In this document: positions 7,482 through 15,944 of the stretch, in pieces
Position numbering within the stretch: position 1 is the first letter of the stretch
How the letters are laid out: each line of letters opens with the position of its first letter
Origin: Candidatus Bathyarchaeota archaeon
GTDB lineage: Archaea; Thermoproteota; Bathyarchaeia; Bathyarchaeales; Bathycorpusculaceae
Reading direction: 5' to 3'
DNA length: 64,000 bases
NCBI GenBank assembly: GCA_026014485.1
Contig: JAOZIE010000012.1
Location: 62,001 to 126,000, forward strand
Made by a program: the position numbers and the translations under genes
The notes under the pieces: model-generated
The model's input: only the letters and a program-made list of their open reading frames with translations
Database searches by the model: none
What the model was told of the DNA's origin: nothing

Positions 7482-7691
7482 TTGAAAACAAAAATGAAGG
7501 AGCACCGCGAAAAACTCGGCATCACACAAGAAGCCCTCGCAGAAAAAGTCGATGTCTCCCGACAAACCATACTTTTCCTTGAAAAGGGCAAGTATAACCC
7601 GTCGCTGCGGTTAGCATACAGGGTTTCCCGCGTACTCAACGCCACAATCGAGGAACTCTTCTCATTTGAAGACGAAGCCTCAGAGAAATAA
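7482..7691 (+). CDS. XRE-family helix-turn-helix regulator
   Basis: The 69-aa protein is a single HTH_3 domain: [19 protein letters not shown] followed by the recognition helix and [20 protein letters not shown]. It belongs to the YozG/Cro-like small regulators that end with a short acidic tail. The start is TTG 7482, nine bases after GGAG, which overlaps the end of the upstream membrane protein gene. It probably autoregulates through the palindrome at 7122-7135. Confidence 0.85.
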   Translation: MKTKMKEHREKLGITQEALAEKVDVSRQTILFLEKGKYNPSLRLAYRVSRVLNATIEELFSFEDEASEK

Positions 7692-7766
7692 GATACCGAT
7701 TTGGCGTTGCTATCCTCATTTGTGGGTTTCAGCTTAAATAACTGCCGGCAGATTCTTTAGGTTAGT

Positions 7767-9029
7767 ATGGGGCTTACGGAGAAATTAAAAGATAAAAACT
7801 CGGTTTTCACAGGCAACTTCCTAATCCTCATCGTCACCTGGGTCTTGATGTTCAGCACCCAGCCAATTCCCGACACCTACAACAGCCTCTACTTTCTGAG
7901 CCTTGGCGCAACGCCCTTCCTGCTATCCGTCATGTTCTTCATCGGCTCACTGGTTATCGCTTTCGTGCAGTTTCCAGGCGGCTACCTCGCAGACAAACAT
8001 GGACGCCGATGGCTCATAGCCACCATGTCCTTTGGCATGGCGTTAAGCTACCTGTTCTTCGTTTTGGCTCCTTCATGGCAGTTCATCATCTTGGGCATGG
8101 TTGTACAGAACTTCTGCCTGCTTTACATGCCTGCGTTGATGGCTATGATGCTGGATTCTTTGGAGCCCAGCAAACGGGGCACGGGCTTGAATTTCCAGTC
8201 AGTTCTCATGGCCCTCATTGCTCTGCCTGCGCCCCTCATCGCTGGCGCCTTGGTCCTGGTGAATGGGGAGTATGTTTCCCCCCAGTCAAATGCGGGCATG
8301 CGCGTCGCCTACGCCATAGTTTTCGTGGCGTTCCTTGCAGCCGCCGTCCTGCGGATAAAGCTTAAGGAGACTCTGCCGCCCAACGGTGAATCCAGCCGCC
8401 CCCAAATTCTGCGGGCTTTCCGCGAGTACCCCAAGGTGGTTCGTGAAAGCTGGCAGGTTTTCAGCAAGGTACCCCGCTCCGCCTACTACCTGTTCCTAAC
8501 AACCATTGGTATAAACAGCCTCGTGGCGGGCTGCCAAATATACTTCGTGGTTTACGCCACCGACGTACTGGGCATTTCAGGCGCGCAATACGCTCTGGTC
8601 ATGGCGCTCATGTACCTTAGCATCGCCCTCCCCGCGGTTCTGGCAGGCTTCAAAATGGACCTTGGAGGCAGAAAACGCTTCCTCATCTTAGGCTACATAC
8701 TATACATACCTGCGATGCTGCTTTTTGTAGTGGCGGACTTTTATCTGCTTTTGCTGTCGCTTTCCCTCTTCGGCTTAGGCAACATGCTCCGAGTAAACAG
8801 CAGCCAAGTCATACTAGGCGACCTCGTACCCCGCGACCTAAGAGGCAAAGCCGTCGGATTCCTCCAATTCTTCCTCTACCTCGCCCAAGCACTCACGTAC
8901 CTACTGGTAGGCTTCCTATACGCATACGTAGCGCCATGGCTACCCTTCGTGCTGCTTGCAGTCGCTGCAGTGCCCTTCGGCTTACTGGCGTTTCTCAAAA
9001 TCTCCGAACCAGAAACCAAAGAAATCTAA
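7767..9029 (+). CDS. MFS transporter
   Basis: The 420-aa protein shows twelve hydrophobic segments in two halves of six. After segment two comes FPGGYLADKHGRR, the MFS signature loop (G-x-x-x-D-R/K-x-G-R-R), and a weaker copy, KMDLGGRKR, follows segment eight. Such carriers move small solutes in exchange for ions; archaeal members of this group are often annotated as drug or sugar exporters. Substrate cannot be read from the sequence. It stands alone, convergent with the DUF3795 gene. Confidence 0.85.
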   Translation: MGLTEKLKDKNSVFTGNFLILIVTWVLMFSTQPIPDTYNSLYFLSLGATPFLLSVMFFIGSLVIAFVQFPGGYLADKHGRRWLIATMSFGMALSYLFFVLAPSWQFIILGMVVQNFCLLYMPALMAMMLDSLEPSKRGTGLNFQSVLMALIALPAPLIAGALVLVNGEYVSPQSNAGMRVAYAIVFVAFLAAAVLRIKLKETLPPNGESSRPQILRAFREYPKVVRESWQVFSKVPRSAYYLFLTTIGINSLVAGCQIYFVVYATDVLGISGAQYALVMALMYLSIALPAVLAGFKMDLGGRKRFLILGYILYIPAMLLFVVADFYLLLLSLSLFGLGNMLRVNSSQVILGDLVPRDLRGKAVGFLQFFLYLAQALTYLLVGFLYAYVAPWLPFVLLAVAAVPFGLLAFLKISEPETKEI

Positions 9030-9137
9030 CACCCAACAAGCCTCGTTTCAACGCATAAAAAAAGCGCAAAGATAGACCCCGCTATAGTTTCTGCATCGAA
9101 TCGCTATTAGCAGCCAAATAGGTCGGTTAGCGTAGAG

Positions 9138-9509
9138 TTAAGAGGCGGGGGTTGGCAGTTTTCCGCAGGGGCCTTTCCATTTGTCGGCGTTTTTTAGGAA
9201 TTCTGTGTAGCCGTTTTGTCTGATGAATTCAAGCTGTTTTTTGTACTGTTGGTATTTCCAGCCTTTTTTGCTCCAGAACCCCATCAAAATCTGGCATGGG
9301 TAAGCTGGGCAGTCCGCGCAGGTTTCTAAGTTTTTCTCTCGGAAGCAGCAGACTTTGATTTCGCACTTCGCCTTGCTCAAGTCCCGTTTGCCTGACTCGT
9401 ACCCCAACTTGCAGCCCAAACAGCCCCGCTCATCTGGGTACTTCTGCCTCTGCTGCACCATACAAGTCCGACAGTATGCCCCGCAACAACCAATTTCCCG
9501 AATAGTCAT
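9138..9509 (-). CDS. DUF3795 Cys-rich protein
   Basis: The 123-aa protein has about twelve Cys arranged as GCCGAYCRTC, GCLGC, CEIKVCC and CADCPAYPC, followed by a helical FWSKKGW and EFIRQNGYTEFL region. This is the DUF3795 pattern, a family widespread in anaerobic archaea and bacteria with presumed metal or Fe-S binding and no assigned function. A TATA-like ATTAAA lies 30 bases upstream of the ATG, giving a very short leader. Confidence 0.8.
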   Translation of the reverse strand: MTIREIGCCGAYCRTCMVQQRQKYPDERGCLGCKLGYESGKRDLSKAKCEIKVCCFREKNLETCADCPAYPCQILMGFWSKKGWKYQQYKKQLEFIRQNGYTEFLKNADKWKGPCGKLPTPAS

Positions 9510-9513
9510 AACA

Positions 9514-9535
9514 ACTAAAATACCGTTGTTTTAGT
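9514..9535 (-). promoter_or_regulatory. inverted repeat ACTAAAA-N8-TTTTAGT in the DUF3795 promoter
   Basis: Perfect 7-bp arms lie between the TATA-like box (9538-9543) and the start codon at 9509 of the DUF3795 gene, over the expected transcription start. It may be a repressor site. AT-rich arms make chance occurrence possible. Confidence 0.4.
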
Positions 9536-9729
9536 AGATTAAATTTTAGCCTTTCGCTATACTTCTCATCTTCAGCTACTCTCTCGTTCACTCTACTTAC
9601 TCAGCAAAAAGTTTGAGAATTAACACTTATTAGCTCAAAGCAATCAGTTCAGGTGTGACATAAATATTCAGGATTTTAGATGAAAGGAGATAAAGCTGGT
9701 TTTCCTTGTTAGATTGAGGGTGACGGGAA

Positions 9730-10239
9730 ATGCGGGACAGCACCAAAATCCAGATGGAAGAATTCACCGTTAGATTTGCCGAGGAAGAGGACGCATCAGC
9801 AATTTTTGAGATGGTTAAGGAGTTGGCGACCTACGAGAATCTGCTGGATCAACTGGAAGCAACAGAGCAGCTCATAAGGCAGGAGCTTTTTCAACGTAAA
9901 ATAGCCGAAGCATTAATCGCGGAGTATCAGGGCGAAGCGGTTGGGTACGCCATTTTTTTCCAGAGCTTCTCCAGTTTCGTGGGGCGCCGAGGCATCTACA
10001 TCGAAGACCTATACGTCAAGCCAGAGATGCGCAGAAAAGGGTTCGGCAAAGCGCTTTTTTCGGCGATAGCGGAGCTTGCAGCGGCAAGAAACTGTGGACG
10101 GCTGGAGTGGGCGTGTCTTGATTGGAATACGCCCGCCATTGAGTTTTATAAGAAAACGGGTGCTGCAGCCATGGACCAATGGACAATTTACAGGTTAACC
10201 AGCAAAGATCTGCAGGCACAGTTAAGAAGCGTGGTTTAG
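9730..10239 (+). CDS. GNAT N-acetyltransferase (SSAT-like)
   Basis: The 169-aa product has the GNAT fold: VRFAEEEDASAIFEMVKELA at the start, then IYIEDLYVKPEMRRKGFGKAL with the acetyl-CoA pyrophosphate loop (RRKGFG), and a C-terminal ACLDWNTPAIEFYKKTGA. This arrangement is closest to diamine/thialysine (SSAT-type) acetyltransferases, which acetylate polyamines or small amines. A GGTGA precedes the ATG by six bases. It sits 62 bases upstream of the AsnRS gene in the same direction. Confidence 0.8.
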   Translation: MRDSTKIQMEEFTVRFAEEEDASAIFEMVKELATYENLLDQLEATEQLIRQELFQRKIAEALIAEYQGEAVGYAIFFQSFSSFVGRRGIYIEDLYVKPEMRRKGFGKALFSAIAELAAARNCGRLEWACLDWNTPAIEFYKKTGAAAMDQWTIYRLTSKDLQAQLRSVV

Positions 10240-10301
10240 GAAGTTTAAAATAGATAGGCATTTACGTTTGAAAGCAGAAACTCAAGAACGGTTGATGCAA
10301 G

Positions 10302-11588
10302 ATGGCTCTGGTGAAAATCAGCGAAATCCTCGGCGGTGACTGCACGGACAAGCAGGTTTCTGTGCGCGGCTGGGTTTACCGTAAACGGCAAGGAAAAGAA
10401 CTCATATTTCTCGTGGTTAGAGACGCAACAGGCGTCATACAGTGCACAGTTAAAAAAGCCAACGCCACCGCTTGGGCGGAAGCTGAAAAACTCACCATCG
10501 AATCTTCGCTTACGTTGGAGGGCGTCGCCAAGCCAGATACGCGGGCGCCAGGCGGATACGAAATCGCGGCAGAAGCCGTCTCCATCATCGGGTTAGCTGA
10601 GGTTTTCCCCATAGCCAAAGACAAAAGCGAAGAATTCATCAGGGACATGCGTCATCTGTGGCTGCGCAGCCGCAAAATGAATGTAGTCATGGATGTCCGC
10701 GCTAAAGTGTTGGAGTACTCGCGGGAGTACTTTAGGAAAACCTGTTTCACGGAGGTTTCACCGCCTATGTTCATCTCTGCAGCGGTGGAAGGCGGCTCCA
10801 CACTTTTCGGCTTAAAATACTTTGACCAAACCCTGTATTTGACGCAGAGCAGCCAGCTTTACCTTGAAATCCTCATCTACTCGCTGGAGAACGTGTATTG
10901 CATTGCGCCGTCGTTTCGCGCTGAAAAAAGCCGCACCATACGCCACCTAACCGAGTACTGGCACATGGAAGCAGAATGGCCATTTGCCGACATGAACGAC
11001 CTCATGAAGTTCGAGGAAGGCCTCATGGAGCACATCTGCAAACGCACGGCGGAAGACTGCCAAAAAGAATTCGCGGAGCTAGGCGCCGACATCAGCAAAC
11101 TCGCGCAGGTGCAGGTGCCTTTTCCCAGGATAACTTATGCGGAAGCCATCGACAGACTAAAGGCCAAGAATTCTGCGTTGAAGTGGGGCGACGACTTAGG
11201 CTACGAAGACGAAAAGCTTCTGGCGGAAGAGTTCGGCAAACCGTTCTTCGTGTACGATTATCCGAAGGCGATTAAGGCGTTCTACTGCAAAACACGCCGT
11301 GACCAACCTGAAATCGCCCTGTCCGTGGACATGATGGTTCCGCGCATCGGCGAAATCAGCACCGGCGGGCAACGTGAAGAAGACAAAGACCAGCTTATCC
11401 AACGCATGAAAGAGCAGGAGCTGAAGCCTGAGGACTACGAGTGGTACCTTGACCTACGCCGCTACGGAACCGTCCCACACGTTGGCTTTGGCATGGGCGT
11501 AGAGCGGCTGCTGGTTTGGATGCTGGACCTAGACAACATCATCGACGCGATTCCGTTTCCGAGGACTACCCGCCGATTCTACCCATAA
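10302..11588 (+). CDS. asnS: asparaginyl-tRNA synthetase
   Basis: The 428-aa enzyme joins an N-terminal OB-fold anticodon-binding domain (about residues 1-105, VSVRGWVYRKRQGKELIFLVVRD) to a class IIb catalytic core. Motif 2 is FRAEKSRTIRHLTEYWHMEAE and motif 3 is GFGMGVERLLVWML. It charges tRNA-Asn with asparagine. The shortened archaeal form, lacking an N-terminal appendage, matches the length. An archaeal AspRS is the main alternative, but the AEKSRTIRHLTEYWHME region favours AsnRS. Confidence 0.88.
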   Translation: MALVKISEILGGDCTDKQVSVRGWVYRKRQGKELIFLVVRDATGVIQCTVKKANATAWAEAEKLTIESSLTLEGVAKPDTRAPGGYEIAAEAVSIIGLAEVFPIAKDKSEEFIRDMRHLWLRSRKMNVVMDVRAKVLEYSREYFRKTCFTEVSPPMFISAAVEGGSTLFGLKYFDQTLYLTQSSQLYLEILIYSLENVYCIAPSFRAEKSRTIRHLTEYWHMEAEWPFADMNDLMKFEEGLMEHICKRTAEDCQKEFAELGADISKLAQVQVPFPRITYAEAIDRLKAKNSALKWGDDLGYEDEKLLAEEFGKPFFVYDYPKAIKAFYCKTRRDQPEIALSVDMMVPRIGEISTGGQREEDKDQLIQRMKEQELKPEDYEWYLDLRRYGTVPHVGFGMGVERLLVWMLDLDNIIDAIPFPRTTRRFYP

Positions 11589-11614
11589 ACAGGCAAACAA
11601 AACCCTTTTTTGGG

Positions 11615-12487
11615 TCATCGGCGTTTCCTTCGGCGTCTAACAATCGCCACCGCCATTATGGTCAGCCCGACTCCTACGGCGATATACGAGAAGATTTGGT
11701 AGGGGTCCAAACGTACTTCTGCGGGACCCATGTCAACGTTTGTGGTGCCTATATCTACACTGCAGACAAGATCCTTTAACTCGAAAACTGAAATGGCGGG
11801 TTCATTTTGTTCTATTGAAGGTAAACCAACGGGTAGACCCGTGTCGTACTCAAACCATAATTCGCCCGGAAAGAAACTTATGGGTTTTCCACCTAAAGTT
11901 CCCGTGATGTTACTTACAGAGTAGAACTTTTGCACGCCTTGAGGCGTCTGGGGCGTAAACAGAGGGTTCCCGTCGCGGGTGAGGGAAATTGTGCCTGTGG
12001 CGCTATCAGGGGGATAATCCCACAGAACCATTTCCTGATTTTCCCTCGGATGAGAAGGCCCCCACAAGTGAGTGGTTCCAAGGAGAGTGCCGTTTTGGGC
12101 ATAAACCGCCCGCGTAGCGGGGTCAACAAACAGGGTAGCCTTGTGGTCTGTCGGCTCAGATTCATTTCGCATCCATAAACTGAGAACAACCTCAATCTTT
12201 ACAGTGGACGCATCCAAATCTATGCAGATCCAGCGGAAGACGCCTTTGTCGAACTGCTTAATGGTGTAGTTTTCAACTATCTCGGTTCCTTCAAAAACGA
12301 TGACGCGCGGTTCAGGTGCCAAAAAAAAGCCCGACCGAAGGGTATACTCCATGTAGACATCTTTCTTGAGCCAAGTGGGCGCAGCGTCGAAGGACTGTAC
12401 GTGGCAGCATAAAAGCAGAGGCGAAAACATCAGAGCAACGATAACTGCGATGAAGCAAACCACTTTAAGCAGGCGACAGACAATCAT
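11615..12487 (-). CDS. membrane-anchored protein of an ABC operon
   Basis: The 290-aa product has an N-terminal signal anchor (about residues 6-28), a long beta-rich extracytoplasmic domain, and a C-terminal transmembrane helix (about 262-282) followed by the positive stop RRRRKRR. The chosen ATG overlaps the upstream stop as ATGA and has GGAGGT ten bases before it; an earlier in-frame start at 12568 would lie inside the neighbour. It is the last gene of the four-gene ABC unit. No recognised family; it could be an accessory surface subunit. Confidence 0.65.
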   Translation of the reverse strand: MIVCRLLKVVCFIAVIVALMFSPLLLCCHVQSFDAAPTWLKKDVYMEYTLRSGFFLAPEPRVIVFEGTEIVENYTIKQFDKGVFRWICIDLDASTVKIEVVLSLWMRNESEPTDHKATLFVDPATRAVYAQNGTLLGTTHLWGPSHPRENQEMVLWDYPPDSATGTISLTRDGNPLFTPQTPQGVQKFYSVSNITGTLGGKPISFFPGELWFEYDTGLPVGLPSIEQNEPAISVFELKDLVCSVDIGTTNVDMGPAEVRLDPYQIFSYIAVGVGLTIMAVAIVRRRRKRR

Positions 12488-13017
12488 TTTTTGTTGGACC
12501 TCCACGATGAAGCAAGCGAGGCTGCTGCGAGTATGATGCCAGCGACGGCTGCGCCGATGCCTATCCAAAGCAGGTCTTTTTCGTAGCCGTAGATGGTGCT
12601 GTTGATTTCGTAGCCTGCGTTGTCGCTGGTGGGGTTATGAATCAGCAGCGCGTAGTTGCCTCTATGAGGAATCTCCACGGTGGCTATCTGCGTTTGGGTG
12701 TTTTCGAAAGTCAGCGTGGGCTCAAGTTTGCCTTCGTTGACCCATTTTTGCATGCCGTAGCTATCCAGAAGGTAGACGTCAAGGGGGGCGTTGGTTTTGA
12801 TTTCCATCCGGAGGGTGCGTGGCGCCCAGAAATATGGAAACGTAAAGCCAACGTTGCTGTCGGGGTTCCAAGCGTCTGGTTTCAGGGGCATAAACTCTAG
12901 GAGTCCGTAGCCGAAGCTGTTGGTTGAGCCGCTTCTGTAGAAGGCGCATGCGAGGAAGGAAACGCCGATTATGAAGATGAGGATACCTGTTTTTGTTAAC
13001 CAAGTTATTTTGACCAT
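12484..13017 (-). CDS. membrane-anchored protein of an ABC operon
   Basis: This 177-aa protein has one N-terminal membrane segment (TKTGILIFIIGVSFLACAF), an extracytoplasmic domain of about 110 residues with predicted beta strands (PRTLRMEIKTNAPLDVYLLD, IPHRGNYALLIHNP), and a C-terminal membrane helix. The jelly-roll/Ig-like look recalls surface domains in archaeal and bacterial ABC-2 systems. ATG 13017 has GGAGGT eight bases upstream. It lies between the permease gene (overlapping its 3' end region) and the other anchored protein. Confidence 0.65.
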   Translation of the reverse strand: MVKITWLTKTGILIFIIGVSFLACAFYRSGSTNSFGYGLLEFMPLKPDAWNPDSNVGFTFPYFWAPRTLRMEIKTNAPLDVYLLDSYGMQKWVNEGKLEPTLTFENTQTQIATVEIPHRGNYALLIHNPTSDNAGYEINSTIYGYEKDLLWIGIGAAVAGIILAAASLASSWRSNKK

Positions 13018-13018
13018 G

Positions 13019-13765
13019 CTAGTCAACCTCCAGGTAGCGGGTGAAGTACACGTATGAACCTATGAGCAGCAACACGGTAACAACCGCTGGAAACAGCACT
13101 GCAACGGTCACGTCGTTTGCCGTGACGATGAATTGGTCGCCTAGAGGTGGGCTTCCATGGGTTAATTCCCCGTAGTACTGGAACAGGTAGTAGAGTCTGC
13201 CCTGCGCTGAGAAGTAGCCTTGGGTGCCCACCACGCTGTCGATGCCCATCAAAAGGAGAACGGCGGCAAGAATCGACATGATTTCGCTTTTCGTCACCAT
13301 CGAGACAGCTATGGAAAAGGAGCAGGCCAACATAAGCTGCAGCAGGAAACTCAGCAGCGTCACGAAAAACATGGGTTCTGACAAGGCGATGCCGTCTAAG
13401 TAGAAATGCATAGAGTACGTGGCTCCGTAGATGACGAAGATTATCAGGAACATGGCGGTGAATTTGGAGAAGAAAAGCTGCCACCGTTTGATGGGGTAGG
13501 AAAGCATGATTTTGGTTTCGCCTCTGCTGATGCTGCCTGCGTATGTTCGCGCAAAAAAAGCGCCTGCGCCGATAGTCATGATGAGCATGACAGTGTCAGA
13601 GCCGTTGTAAAGGTTGATGTAGGCTCTGCCGGGCATGGGGGACACAGTGTTGGACTGCGCTAAAACCGCTACGATGGCTGAAGCGACAAGAAACGCAAGA
13701 ACGGGCAAACTCAGGTACTCTTCGAGTTCCCAGCGGACTAAACTCAAAAACGTTCGCTGCGCCAT
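13019..13765 (-). CDS. ABC-2 type permease
   Basis: The 248-aa protein has six hydrophobic segments and the ABC-2/NosY-like signature GSISRGETKIMLSYPIKR after segment two, which links to the ATPase. It would form the export channel, probably as a dimer. It starts one base after the stop of the ATPase gene. Export substrate unknown. Confidence 0.8.
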   Translation of the reverse strand: MAQRTFLSLVRWELEEYLSLPVLAFLVASAIVAVLAQSNTVSPMPGRAYINLYNGSDTVMLIMTIGAGAFFARTYAGSISRGETKIMLSYPIKRWQLFFSKFTAMFLIIFVIYGATYSMHFYLDGIALSEPMFFVTLLSFLLQLMLACSFSIAVSMVTKSEIMSILAAVLLLMGIDSVVGTQGYFSAQGRLYYLFQYYGELTHGSPPLGDQFIVTANDVTVAVLFPAVVTVLLLIGSYVYFTRYLEVD

Positions 13766-13766
13766 C

Positions 13767-14702
13767 TCAGGTGCCTCCTGCGGTTCGCGTGTAAATCTCC
13801 TCTAAGGTACCCACCATATGCTGGAAGTTTTTCAGCTGCAGGTTGAGGTTGGAAGCAATTTTGGGGATTTCACTATAGAAAACTGTTGGGTCTTGAACTT
13901 GGCAAAAGACGTTGTCGCCTTCAATCCAGGCTTTCTTAACGATGGGTAACTCTTGAAGTTTGGCAAGGAAAACGGCGGGTTCAGAGACACCGATTTTGTA
14001 CACGTTCGCGGAGTACTTCGCCGCAAGGTCGGTGACGCTGCCTTGGTCAACAAGTCTGCCCCCGTCAATTATGCTGAGCCAACTGCACACCTTCTCTAAA
14101 TCGCTCAGAATGTGGGTGGATATGAGAAAGCCAGTTCCGTGGTCTTTGTTCATTTCCTTTATTTTTTCCAGAAGCGCGATGCGCCCCAACGGGTCAATGT
14201 TAGCCGTAGGTTCGTCGAGAATGGCAAATTCGGGTTCGCTAAGGAGCGCTTGCGCAAGCCCCAGCCGTCGGGTCATACCCGCGGAATACGCCTTAATCGG
14301 TTTGTCTTTGGCATCAGCTAAACCTACCTCTGCCAGCAATTGGGCGATGCGCTGGTCAGCTTGGGTTACGCCGTAGATGCGGGCAACATGCTGCAACAGA
14401 CGTTTTGCGGTGAAGCCGCCTGGGTAAGCGTTGATTTCATGCATGACGCCTAGCCTGCGCCGAATCTGAAAAGAATCCTGCCAACAATCTAAGCCGAAAA
14501 CGGTTGCTTCGCCGCCACCTGGTTTAAGCAGCCCCAGCAGAACGCCGATGGTGGTGGTTTTTCCTGCACCGTTTCGCCCCACAAAACCCGAGATACCGTT
14601 AGGAACCTGCAGATCAAGCTGGTTAATTGCGAGGCTTTTTCCAAACGATTTGACTAGTTTGGTTGCTTGTATTATTGACGCGGCAATCCCCAAGGCAACC
14701 AC
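13767..14702 (-). CDS. ABC transporter ATP-binding protein
   Basis: The 311-aa ATPase has Walker A GRNGAGKTTT, the signature YSAGMTRRLGLAQALL, Walker B FAILDEPTANIDP and the switch His in ISTHIL. It ends with a 90-residue DUF4162-like tail common in exporter ATPases. It powers the ABC-2 permease encoded next. The GTG at 14702 has no clear ribosome site and lies about 27-30 bases downstream of a TATA-like TCTATAAC, so a near-leaderless message is possible; an internal start is the alternative. Confidence 0.88.
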   Translation of the reverse strand: MVALGIAASIIQATKLVKSFGKSLAINQLDLQVPNGISGFVGRNGAGKTTTIGVLLGLLKPGGGEATVFGLDCWQDSFQIRRRLGVMHEINAYPGGFTAKRLLQHVARIYGVTQADQRIAQLLAEVGLADAKDKPIKAYSAGMTRRLGLAQALLSEPEFAILDEPTANIDPLGRIALLEKIKEMNKDHGTGFLISTHILSDLEKVCSWLSIIDGGRLVDQGSVTDLAAKYSANVYKIGVSEPAVFLAKLQELPIVKKAWIEGDNVFCQVQDPTVFYSEIPKIASNLNLQLKNFQHMVGTLEEIYTRTAGGT

Positions 14703-14732
14703 AAGGCTAAAGCCCTAAAAAGTCTTGTTATA

Positions 14733-14756
14733 GAACAGCAAAACACGCAACTGTTC
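14733..14756 (-). promoter_or_regulatory. inverted repeat GAACAG-N12-CTGTTC upstream of the ABC operon
   Basis: Perfect 6-bp arms separated by 12 bases overlap the putative TATA region of the ABC operon. The size and place fit a regulator site, but short arms make this tentative. Confidence 0.35.
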
Positions 14757-14834
14757 GACTAATAGAACACTTATGAAAAGTGGAAAAGAAGAAGGGAACG
14801 GCTTTGGGAGCTATACAGTCCTGATTGGAGAGGA

Positions 14835-15533
14835 TTAGTAGCCAGCGAAGTTTTCCAGCTTCAGCTGCGTCTCGGGTAGACCTAACGCTTTAGTGAGGTT
14901 GGTCATAGCCGCAACCATGCCGGGTGGTCCACAGGCATAGAACATGCGTTCTTTGTAGTCAGGCAACATCTTGGTTAGCAGGTCAGCGGTTATGTTGCCG
15001 ACGGGTCCCTTCCAGTCGCTGTCGGGTTCGTTCACGATGAAGACCAGTTTGAGGTTTCTGTTCTGTTTCTGCATTTGCTCCAGCTCGTCTTGGAAGGCTA
15101 TGTCACTGGGGGTTCGGCAGCCGTAGAACAGGGCTATGTCTGTGTTGAGTTGTAGGTCAGTGGCGTTTTTGATTATGCTTCGAAAAGGCGTTATGCCTAT
15201 GCCGCCTGTTAGCAACGCGATTTTTTTGTGTTCCCCTTCAAAGGTGAATTGCCCGTAGGGCGCGTCGATGCGTGCCCAAGCGCCGGGCTTTAGAGTCCGC
15301 AATGCAAGGGAGTACTCGTTAGGGGTGAATTTCTTGGTGAATTCTATGTGCGCCTTTTCGGTGGGGCTGCTGGAGATGCTGAAGGGATGCATAAGCTCCT
15401 TCTCGCCCGATTTAATGGTGACCAGCATGTACTGCCCAGGCTTATACGACAACTCAGCAGGTCGGGGAAAACGGAAACTGGACACATCCCGAACTCGGGG
15501 AACAACCTCTTCTACGATAGTCTCAAACTTCAT
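14835..15533 (-). CDS. ferredoxin/flavodoxin-NAD(P) reductase-like flavoprotein
   Basis: The 232-aa protein has an FAD-binding barrel (YKPGQYMLVTI, then HPFSISSSP as a variant of the RxYS motif) and an NAD(P)-binding half with LLTGGIGITPFRSI and the nicotinamide-site Cys in YACGPPGMVAAM. It would move electrons between NAD(P)H and a carrier. There is no 2Fe-2S domain and no partner gene next to it. The GGIGITP and ACGPPGM motifs make the family firm; the redox partner is unknown. Confidence 0.82.
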   Translation of the reverse strand: MKFETIVEEVVPRVRDVSSFRFPRPAELSYKPGQYMLVTIKSGEKELMHPFSISSSPTEKAHIEFTKKFTPNEYSLALRTLKPGAWARIDAPYGQFTFEGEHKKIALLTGGIGITPFRSIIKNATDLQLNTDIALFYGCRTPSDIAFQDELEQMQKQNRNLKLVFIVNEPDSDWKGPVGNITADLLTKMLPDYKERMFYACGPPGMVAAMTNLTKALGLPETQLKLENFAGY

Positions 15534-15944
15534 AACAACAACTCACGAAAAACATACTAACACTACCACAAGTCAGCATTAAAACTTTCTGCACACCCAC
15601 TCCTCCAACAGTTCCTACAAACAAAAACTCACGACGGAACTGAACATAAAAAGAAAAAACAAGATAAACAGAGTTTCACGCCCCAAACGCCAGCTAACCA
15701 GCCAATCCGCAACCAAAAACAACCAGAAGCTGCCTTTTTTACCCTTTTTCAAACGCAACATAAACCCTTTTCGGGCTCTGAATCAAAAAAGCAACGTTTT
15801 GCGGGTGTTGCAGAAAACGGGGGGAGGTAGTTTTTGCAGCACAACAGAGGCAAAAAGTAGCAAAGAAGAAACCTCCAAACAACATTCAAAAACAGAAAAG
15901 GAAAAGAAAAGAAAACTGTGGAACCCAGAAAAATTGGGTTTCGG
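15534..15944. other. 411-bp gap without a gene
   Basis: Between the flavoprotein start and the rpl10 stop there is no supported reading frame. The stretch is rich in A on the plus strand, so T-rich on the minus strand, and may hold the terminator of the ribosomal operon. One stem-loop (15805-15842) is listed separately. rpl12, expected after rpl10, is not here. Confidence 0.6.
15805..15842. repeat. stem-loop (inverted repeat) downstream of rpl10
   Basis: GTGTTGCAGAAAAC (15805-15818) and GTTTTTGCAGCAC (15830-15842) are nearly complementary, around an 11-base G-rich loop. It lies about 100 bases past the rpl10 stop. It may be a transcript-end structure or a small RNA element; nothing else supports either. 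Confidence 0.35.

Noticed and set aside
10976-11275. 99-codon plus frame within asnS
   Set aside because: Arg-rich translation typical of an off-frame reading of a G+C-biased gene; asnS motifs are intact.
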